Shown piece after piece: positions 35,001-45,800 of a DNA stretch of 64,000 nt. The stretch's first letter is position 1; the number at the start of each line of letters is the position of its first letter. The position numbers were made by a program, and so were the translations under genes. Origin of the DNA: Asterias amurensis. Its lineage: Eukaryota > Echinodermata > Asteroidea > Forcipulatida > Asteriidae. The DNA lies in NCBI RefSeq assembly GCF_032118995.1, contig NC_092649.1, positions 18,847,832-18,911,831 on the forward strand, given 5' to 3'. The notes beneath the pieces are model-generated. The model was not told the origin of the DNA. It saw only the letters and a list, made by a program, of their open reading frames with translations, and ran no database searches.

Positions 35001-36835
35001 AGAGTTTGTTCTGACAATGACTAGAGCAAGCTAGTCGAAGCGTTGAGACCAATTCAGAACTGACTCCGCGGCAGTACAGTTAATTAAGATCCTATAGCTA
35101 AAGTAGTAGTCCAGTCTATTTTCTATACCATCCACCCTGGTAATAGTTAAAAAGCAGGACAGTTCTTTTCAGACTTGAGAAGTCTCCTGAACCTCCGATT
35201 ATCTACTCCGAGGCAGTAGAATAAAGCAAGACAGTTCTCTAAGAACAAACTCTACCTGGCAAGTAGATACACACATGATGTTACCGCAAACCAAATATTC
35301 ATAATAGACCTGTTGTACATGATGTTATACCAGTGGGGCGACCTCACCTAGAGGTAAAAAAAGCAACCGTTCATTTGCCAATTCTGTGCGTTTTGATTGT
35401 TTTGTCATCGTTTTACCTCCAAGATGGCGGCTGGATGACGTCGATGCTTAAGGTTTTATTGACAGAATGTTTTATATAATTTAATATTAATAATAGTACT
35501 AAAAGTCTTCAGGGCTCATTTGGGGGAAAAATCCACAAGACAGCAGGACTTAATAATGAGGTTTGCGATAACACCATGTGTGAATTTACTTGCTGGGTGT
35601 TAGTAATAATAATAATTTTAATAATATAGAAGTCTTATATAGTGCAAGTATCTACCAAACAAGGTACTCAAGGCACTGAGTATATACAAACTTTCAGAAA
35701 GATAGGTTATTGCAGTGATGAATTCTGAGACCCATTTATGTAGCACCTTATAAGGGTTTACAAGGTGCTATGGCGCATTCAGCAGCCACAGCCAGGAACA
35801 CCGGCAAACCCCTTTCCGTTTTCGATAAAGTGCACTGGGTTCTTTTACATGCGTTACACAACACATGAGACCAACGGCTCTACGTGCCATCCGAAGGACG
35901 AAGCAATGGTTAAGTGTCTTGCTTAAGAACACAAGTGTCACGACTGAGGATTCACACCCACACTCTGCTGATCAGAAAAACCAGAGTTTGAATTTGTTGC
36001 TCTAAACCGCTCGGCCATGACACTTCCACAGTAGATTATGTTCTTGTGGGAACTTGTCTTGCTTTATATTCTAATACAGCGAAGTTGATTTTTGGAATTT
36101 GGAAGAGTTCTCTTAACTAATACCTGGGCGGAAGGTAGGAAATCACTTTAGTGGATCAGGGAACTTCTCGTTTTTAACCTTGTTACTGCAGAGTGAGTTC
36201 TTAATTGTTAAACTTAAATCTTTAGTTAATAAACTCAAATTTGCAGCAGTGCCCAGCTATTGATAAACATTTAAATCAAATTCATTTTGTCTCTGTCTCT
36301 TTCTGTCCACAGCAAAAGTCTCACAAAGATATCAGTTATCAGAAAAAGCGTCTGCAGACTGACTTTGACAAGATGATGACTGAGGTAATCTATCCATATG
36401 GCATTGAGTAGCAATCCCAATAACTGGAAGTTAAACAGTTGATTTGTAATCTTACTGTCCTGCAACACATTTACACGCCCCTGGCAGAATGCATGGAATG
36501 TATTTGAGAAATTAAGGAATTACACAGCATTCATAGAGGTGCACTGAATCTGGTGTTAAATCATTCAAAGAAATAGTACATATAAGAGAAGCAACTAAAT
36601 AATCATATAAAAACGTAAATGGTTTCATGGCTTTTCTTGGCACCCCTGAAACAAAGATATTGAGAAAATAAGGAGACCGCCAAAATAGGGCTAGATAGCT
36701 CAGTTGATAGAGCGCAGGCGCGTTAACCCGGAGGTTGTGGTTCGAGTCCCACTCTCATCTTGCAGGAAATACTGAATGTTACAGCACCAGGAGCGTCACT
36801 GAGTGACGGACGTGTGCGCAACATAAGCCGCCACA

Positions 36836-36890
<55 letters not shown>

Positions 36891-39800
36891 GTCAATTTTT
36901 CTTTGTTCAACCCTGAATCAAATAAATTAAGGCACAAATAATGAGAAGAAAAAGAAGTCGGTAATAAGCACTCAACCATTTAAGAAGAATGTTTTTTAAA
37001 GTATGAGCCAGGATGGAATGGATTTGAGAATCTTACTTTAGACTTATTTTCAGGCGCCACAAATATAACAAATCCACTTTTGGTTGATGTTGCATAGGTC
37101 GAGCAGCTTCGCAAACAGGCTGTCAGCCTGGAGGTGGAGGCTAAGACGGCCAACCTTAGACTTTCCGCAATGCAGCAAGAGAGACCAAGAACAGGCAGAC
37201 CAGTTACAGCTAGACGCAAGGCGCCCACACCGGTAAGTTTTACTAAAAGTAGTTTCTTTTCACCAAGTATACCCTTGCATGGTCAGGTATCAATATATAT
37301 TTGGTTTGCCGTAACACCATGTGTGTATTTACTTGCCAGGTAGATTATGTTCTTTTGAGAACTTGTCTTGCTTTATATTCTACTACCGCCTAGTAGATTT
37401 TCAGACTTCTCAGTAACTGATTGGTTCTCCTAAAAGGAGATGGTTGGTGGGCCCAGGGCTTTTGTGTGCGTTGCCAATTGTCTTCCTGAACGCTAGAGAA
37501 AAGGAGACGGGTCTTTGTAGTTTATTTTACCATCTTTTTTGTGTAGTGCTACTGACCGCTTTTTACAACGTTATAACATCCAGAGCACAAAGCCCACAAC
37601 ATTTCTTGTATCATCACTTCAAAGCCTTGGGTGTCAAGTACAAATCAGTCTATAAACTTATTGGAAAGAATATCTCACACACAACTACTAGCACCATGAT
37701 CAAGAAATGACACAGAAAAGTGTTATGTGACTGACCATGGAAATGCCCTTCGGTCTGTTTCTTTTTCTTTTGCAGGACATTGAAACGGCCGAACCGGACA
37801 CAGATCCCGACTCCACGTTTGACGAGTCCCCTAAGCACCTTGCTGGACCCCCAGTACCACCAGTGGTAGAGCCACAGGGTCCGACCATTGACACTGACCT
37901 CTTGCTTAGAGTGGACAAAGCGGCTAAGGAGTTGGACAAGTCTAAATTGACACTCAAGAAGGCAGTGACTCAAGGATTTGATGGTAAGTGTCATGGCCTG
38001 GGATTACTTGCAGGCCACCCAGGTCAAAATTCCAGTTGAACCTAGTTAAGTGGGGTCAACTGGTTCAACTGAATAGTGACCAAACTCGTCCATTTTCCAT
38101 ATTAACCAACTGGTTTGGACTAGGTTTAACTGTGTTCAACTAGATTGAAATTATAAACCAGTTGGTTACTGTCCATTTTCCATATTAAATCAACTGGTTT
38201 TAAATATGTTTAACTAGTTTATCAACTGGTTTTCAACTAGTTCCAGTTTAACCCAGTTTAACTAGGTTCAACTGGAATTTTGACCTGGGCACAGAGGACT
38301 TCGTTGCCCCTGGTATAGGCCTTGGTGCCCCTTTGAAAATTCCTCGTAGACTTTTGCGAAATGAAAATGGCCTTGCCCATTTCAAAGATTAACTTCCGGG
38401 CCTGACGGGGACCAGCTACAAAGGCCAAAATCGAGCAGCAACCATTTGTCAACATTAGTCAATGTTCGACGGCTACCTATGCATGTATGTGCATAGCACC
38501 CAACAAAATCGCTCAATGGTCCACAATAGTCAACTATATACACCCTCCTACTGCAATGTCACAGCCTAAGTTTTTGCTAACCTTAGGATAAACTTTGGAA
38601 AGCCAAAAACGCAAATCAAAAACGGGGAGCTATAGTTTTTAGAAATGTTACACAAATATAAAAAAATAAGTTGAACTTGTTTGAAACAAGTAAACAAACC
38701 ATAGAAGATAAACATTCAAGTTGGTAAAAAATTGTTGTTGTTTTGCTAACATTCGGCCGGCCATGCCAACCAGGGCACTTTGTTTATCAACAATGAAAAG
38801 GTTTATAGTCCCTTCGATTGAATTTGCGCAAAGCGTCTTGACTGTTGATAGTATGAAGCATTGTGAGAAACAGCTCCCTTTGAAGTAGCATAGATTTTGA
38901 GAAAGACGTAATTTCTCACTAAAATAATAAAAGACTTCTTGAAGTCTTTTATTTTTATCTGAAAGCACACAAATTCGACCAACAGTGTGTTTTTTCTTTC
39001 ATCATTTTCTCGCAATTTCGATGACCAATTAGGCTCAAATTTTCACAGGCTTGTTATTTTATGCTTACGTTGGGATACACCAGGTGAGAAGACTGGTCTT
39101 TGACAAATACCAAAGGTGTCCAGCGTCTTTAAAACAAAGAATCTAATTGTATGACTTTTGCTGTTTTAGAAATGAAGGAACTGGTTAAAGCTGCCCTCTC
39201 TGGTTTGTCCAAGATGAAGAATCTAGACTCAAGTACGTCTCACGAACTCGACAGTCTCAAAGTACTCTACAAGAAAGAATGCCTCCAAAGGAAACTGCTT
39301 TATAATCAGGTAAAGGCTTTACAAAGCTATGATGAGCAAAATTTCAACGATTTGTTGTGATCCACTATTACAATTTTAGTTTCTATAATTGCACAAACGA
39401 AAAAATAGATCTAATACATCCAGGAACCAAACCTAATTGTAAAGCTGCAAAGAACAAAAGTTTGCTTAGCATAGAAATATTATTGCTGAACAGAAATCGT
39501 TACCAGCAAATACCATGAAACTAATATCGACTGAGACTGGAGAAGTGATGAACATTTGCTTAGAAGATTAAATGACATTTTGATCCAAGATAGCAATTTG
39601 TTTTAGTTGTTTTTATTTAATCCAAGGAGATTCTTATTTATTAATTGCAAAAATAAAATAAAAAGTACAGATTATTTACAACCATTAAGACACAGTGCAG
39701 AGAAAGCGTCCCATTTACTGAAGAATTTTGTGGTGTACTGTGTGAGCCGTACATAAATTTATCCGCAATGAAGTGTTTACTAAAATGATTCTTTAAGGAG

Positions 39801-42800
39801 ATTATAATTTTTATTGGATGTTTTTTTTGTTGGATTGACTTTCAAAAAAATGTTGGGTTGTTGATTTTTTTTTAGCTCCAGGAACTGCGTGGGAATATCA
39901 GAGTGTTCTGCAGGGTGCGTTACGACTCGCGCACCGAATGCTGCCTGGAATTCCCCGACGATACAGAAATCTGTGGTGTGAACCCTGCTGGCAAGAAGAT
40001 GCAGTACAGCTTTGATAAAGTGTTCACTCCGTCATCGACTCAAACGGAGGTAGAACCCACCACAATATTTGCTAGAAAAAAAATCTTCATTTATTCGGAT
40101 AATTTCCTTGTGTTATTTGCGCTATGATCTTGGCATTACGTTATGTTAGGTACGTTACGGTATGTGACATATTGTTACAAAATTTTGTACTGATATTCCA
40201 ATCAATGGAAGTCGGTAAACTCCCAAAAGTGGATACTTTATAAACGCCAAGCTGGCAACAGAAAATGTATTTCATACTAACATCGATTTATTGTCAATTG
40301 CACAAATGTATAAAATGTGATTCAGTAACTTGACGACAACACTTATAATATTCTTTGTGAAATCATTGGGTAGAATGGTGGGATTCGAACCCACAATCTT
40401 GTGATTGCAAGTCATGCAGTCTAACCACTGGACTACGGTGATCGTGACCATGACCATTTGATGACCATTGATCATTCTTGACTCTGTTAAAGACCCTGGA
40501 CACTATTGGTAATTGTCAAAGACCAGTCTTCTTACTTGGTGTGTCTCAACATATGCATGAAATAACAAACCTGTGAAAATTTGAACTTGATTGGTCATCG
40601 GAGTTGCGAGATAACTATGAAAGAAAAAACACCCTTGTCACACGAAGTTGTGTGCTTTCAGATGCTTGATTTCGAGACCTCAAATTCTAAATCTGAGGTC
40701 CTGAAATCAAATTCATGGAAGATTACTTCTTTCTGGGAAACTACGTTACTTCAGAGGGAGCCATTTCTCACAATGTTTTATACTATCAACCTCTCCCCAT
40801 TACTCGTTCCCAAGTAAGGTTTTGTGCTAATAATTATTTAGTGTCCACTGCCTTTAACTTTGGTTCCCAGTACTTTCATCTCGCGTGTGATTTAAACCAA
40901 GACCTGTGAATTCTAGAGCAGTGTCTTACCAACTAGACCACTGAGATTGCCCGGTAGCTACAGGCAGTACAAATCCTATATTTTAGCAGCGGGTGCCGCA
41001 ATAATTCAGTCACTTAACCATTATTGCTGTATCCTTCCGATGGGACGTAATGGTCCTGTGTGTTGTGTGTAATGCACGTAAATGAACCTAGTGTACTTAT
41101 CGTAAAATAAAGGGGCTTGCCCCGGTGCTCCTGGCCTGATCAGCAGCATGTTGCGCCACAGCACCTTGTAAACCATTACATGGTGCTATAAATGGGAATT
41201 GGTCTCATACTTCAATACATAGCTCCACAGACCTTGTAGGACAAACTACTGAGCGCTTTGATACGGCGCTAGGGGTGTGATAAACGCTATAAGAACCGGT
41301 TGATATTAACACACCCCAATGTGAAGGGTAAACCAAAGTGAACTTTCTTTATCCCCGACGCAAATTTTAACTCTCTTGACTCGTTCCAATAGGTTTTCAA
41401 CCAGGCCCTCCCTATCATCACGTCCTGCGTTGACGGCTACAACGTCTGCATCATGGCATACGGGCAGACTGGTTCCGGTAAAACCTTCACCATGATGGGT
41501 ACCAAGGATGACCCCGGGGTCAATGTCCGGTCGATCAGAGAACTTCTTAAGATCTGTGGTGAGAGAGACCAGGTTTCTTACTCATTGAAGGTAAGGAAAG
41601 AAGTACGGCTCGATTTTTGGGGGGAAAATCGACAAGACCACAGGGCTTGTATATCTCTCACTCTCTCTCTCTCTAGTCGACCGAGGTCTGAATCATGTTG
41701 AGATTTGCCCATCCCTGTCTATCCCTCATTAAGTTGGGAAGATCAGAAATACAACCCAAACCATAACTCTTCCACAATAAATGTTGGTTACTTGTACTAC
41801 CAATCATAATGCACAGAGCCTACCACTTTATGTCCCAAAGGACAAGGGCCCAATTTCATTAAGCCTTTAAGCACAAACATTTGCTTCGCATAAAATTTCT
41901 TCCTTGATAAAAACAGGATTACCAACTAAATTGCCACATGATTTTCAGGATAAGCAAACAACCTACTTCCTACCCGTATCAAGCAATGTGTAGCAAATGG
42001 AAATTTGGTTGGTAATCCTGTTTTTATCGAGGAAAAAATTTCATGCTACGCAAATTTTTTGTCCTTACAGGCTTTGTGAAATTAGGCCAAGGCAATTATG
42101 GTAAAAGCATCTTGCTCAAGGCCACAAGTGCCACCATTGGGACTAGAACCCACACTAGATCGATCAGAATTACCAGAGATTCGTCTGGCGCCCCCAAACA
42201 CTCGGCCATGACATGCCATGATCCAACGTACCATTACAAAAAACAAGAGTACTGTTGTGATGATGTTATTGATTGAGCAATAAATCAGTCGGGCGTGACC
42301 GGTGGCTGGGCAGCACCCCGTGGCCTGGCCATCGGCAGTCCGTTGTCCACCAGTCATCCTGTGTAGTAGTCTATATTCTAGCTCTCCAGTATAACAACAG
42401 GCCCAACGGGACTCGGCCTGAGATTTAGGTAAGATCCAATACTACCGACCTTAATACAACAGTACTGATTGTTTACTTTTTTTCCTGAAAGAGATTGACG
42501 ATGTCAAGTTATGGATGTTTTTTAGTGCCGATTTTAGACCAGATGTGATTCCAAGCTCTCATAAGATAATAATATTAATAAAGACTTCAAATGTGCACCC
42601 TGCTAGGTGTTCTAGGCGCAGTAAAACCCCCCAAAACAAAAGAAAAGAAAAAGAGACATAACAAAATCAGTTTATGAAAACCTGTGACATAAGATAAGTT
42701 TTGAGAAGAGATTTGAATGTTGTGGTACAAAGACAAGATCTACTAATAAGTGGTAGAGAGTTTCAGATATGTTGCGCAACTGAAGAAAAAGACCTGTCAC

Positions 42801-45800
42801 CCAATGAGTGTCGAGACTTGGCTTCAATGAGGAGAAGCATAGAACTTGATCAAAGATTCCTTGACGGAGTGTAAACTTGAAGTAGTTCTGAGATGTAGTG
42901 GTTTGAGGACAATGAGCATCAGTTTGAAGATGTTTCGATGAGAGATAGGGAGCCAGTGAAGTTGTTTCAGAATTGGGGTGAGGAAATGCTCAGTGAAGAA
43001 GGCAGAAAATAATGAAATTAACTGTGATAACATTAATTGAACAAAATGTGTTTTAACCCGGTTTTTAAATTGATCAGTAGTTCCATCAGCCTGTTTGACA
43101 TTAATTGTGTGGTAAACTGTTCCAAAGATGCACAGCAGCGTTCTGGAAGGAGCGAGAACCATATAGGAAGTATTATTAGTGATACCTGGGGCTGACAGAA
43201 GAAGTTTGTTCTTTGAACAAAGATTTCTAGCGGGTTGATTATGCTGAATTAGATCCTGAAGATAAGCACGGGCTGAATAGATATGATTCCAACTCTAGGT
43301 AAACTCTTTTTATTCTCAAACTTGAGTAATATGCCTGTGATATTTGTTCACGGGACTCGGGGAAGTACTGAGTATACAGTGCTAACACACATCGGTGTGT
43401 GGGTAAAAACCAAAATTAATATTCTTTATCCCCGATGCAAATTTAACATCTATTATATTCCTAAACTCATTCCTCGACTGTGAATAAAACATTTTCTTAT
43501 GCGCCTACCTACCGTCGAATTACACCTGAAAGAAAAAACATGTTAACAATACAGACCTGTATTTGGGGAGCACCGATCTTGAGGCAAAGCCCTGAGTGGA
43601 CCACTCCCTGTCCACTGTGGCCCATGCATGCCTGAGTACACCACAATCACCAATATCTTGCCTTTTGTATTCTTTTGTATGCCTTTTGAACTCCAGCAGA
43701 ATCCTGATGAGAAAATACATTTCATTCTCATTTCAGGTGTCAATGCTAGAGGTGTACAATGAAGCTTTGCTGGATCTACTGTGCCAAGAAAGCGACAAGA
43801 AGAAATTGGACATCAAGATGCAAGGCAAGAGACTCTTTGTGCAAGGACTGACGGAAGTCGAGGTGAAGGAGGAGCGTGACATCACTACTGTCATGGAAAC
43901 CGGAGATTCTAACCGAACAACGGCTGCCACTAAGATGAACTCCACCAGGTATGTGTAATCCCTACGAAGACTTCATTGAATATTTCTGAATCCAGTGCTT
44001 ATCATACTTAGCAAAGTATGAAGAGTGTCCACTCACAATTGAGCCACATCTGCAGATGACGATCAGTCAGGAGACAAATCTTAAGAGGGTGTCATGGCGG
44101 AGTGGTTAAGAGCATCAAATTCAAGGTCTGGTGGTTAAGTAATCAGAGTCTGGGTTCGATTCCCTGTCACGACACTTGTGTCCTTGAGCAAGGTGCTTTT
44201 CTAGGACTGCTTCTCTTCACCCAGGAGTATAAATGGGTACCTGCAAAGGTAGAGGTTTATATTGTTTATGAAAGGGCCTTTGGAGCGCTAGGGTTGCCTA
44301 AGTTATAAATACCCGGTACTCCCCAGGGAGCTGAGAAAAAATGAAGGAGTGTTATTGGCCCATAAACTTACTACTAGAAGCATTACTTTAATAAAATGGA
44401 GTCGATGGTTTTTCAAAAGCATAAATCGCATTTTATTTCTCTTTGTATTGTATTTAATCTTCAGTTCTCGTTCCCATCTGCTGCTGATTCTGAACGTTGA
44501 GGGCGTCAACAAGGTGTCCAATGCAACGAGTTACGGTTCCTTGATGCTGGTGGATCTGGCAGGGTCTGAACGAATCGCCAAGACGGGTGCCACAGGACAA
44601 ACCTTGGTGGAGGCAGCTGCCATTAATAAGTCACTCACCTCGCTCGGCCAGGTTCGTCAATAAATCTACCAAATCACGTTTTTGTTTTTTCTTAATTCAC
44701 ACACACAAGCACAAACGCCAACACTGGCCCGATACTTCACGGAGGCAACAAAAACCGATTGCCTCCCTGCCTATTGCCGTGGTTGGGCAGGTACATACAC
44801 TGAGAGAAAAAAAACGGCACAGTTTGAGCCAAAATGCCGGCTCCTCTGTTCACAAATGGCTCAATTTTGACCGAACCAGTCTTGGCTCAATATGAGCCAA
44901 TCATGGCTCATTTTGAGCTAATCTTTTGACCCATTTGTGAACAGAGGAGCCAGCATTTTTGGTTCAAACTGAGTAATTTTTCTCCCAATGTAATAATTTG
45001 CTTGATTAAAAAAGAAAAATGTTTATGCAAGTTGCCAGACACACAAGGCCGGAAGGCCACTTCAAGGTGTGGGCTACAATTATTTTATTACAGGGGCCGT
45101 TGCCACCTGCTCCTAGGGCTGAAACAGAGTTACCCTTTTCACAGTCCATATGGATGTAGGCTTGGGTATCATCAATCCAAAGCCTGGCTGGTAGAGCACT
45201 ACCTCCCCAATTTTACGTAGCAAGTTTCACGCCGGGACTCGAACCCACACCATGTTGATCAAACACCAGAGATTGAATCCAGTGCTTTTAACCGCTCGGC
45301 CATGTGAGCCACAATCTTCCAATCCAATGACAAGGTTCTACTTTGATTGACCTGCAGTGGATCCACTGAACCCCTATAAATAACCCCACTCTTCTCTTAC
45401 CTCTTCAGTCTCCTGACGATGACTAGAGCAAGCTAGAGACCAATTCAGAACTGACTCCGCGGAAAAACAGTTATTACGATCCTATAAGCTAAAGTAGTAG
45501 TCCAGTCTAATTTCTATACCATCCGCCCTGGTAATAGTTATAAAGCAGGACAGTTCTTTTCAGAACTGAGAAGTCTCCCGAACCTCCGATTATCTACTCC
45601 GCGGCAGTAGAATAAAGCAAGACGGTTCCCTAAGAACAACTCTACCTGGCAAGTACATAAACACATGGTGTTACCGCAAACCAAATATATAACAGTTACA
45701 ATTACAATTTCTTATCAATATTTTGTTGTTTCGATGTTTTCAGGTTTTCAATGGGCTCAGAACAAGTGCACTTCACGTTCCGTATCGGAACTCCAAGCTG

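Noticed and set aside
40371..40450. Functional tRNA-Ala gene
   Set aside because: The T arm is perfect, but the acceptor stem does not pair and the A-box part recurs at 61195, so I listed it as a repeat.
40581..40817. Frames with repeated [17 protein letters not shown] seen at many sites
   Set aside because: The same peptide appears in each copy of MITE family A and comes from its central palindrome; stops and frameshifts vary between copies.
42824..43162. Host gene for the 112-codon minus-strand frame
   Set aside because: [14 protein letters not shown] is the CR1/L2 LINE signature, so it is a dead LINE fragment.
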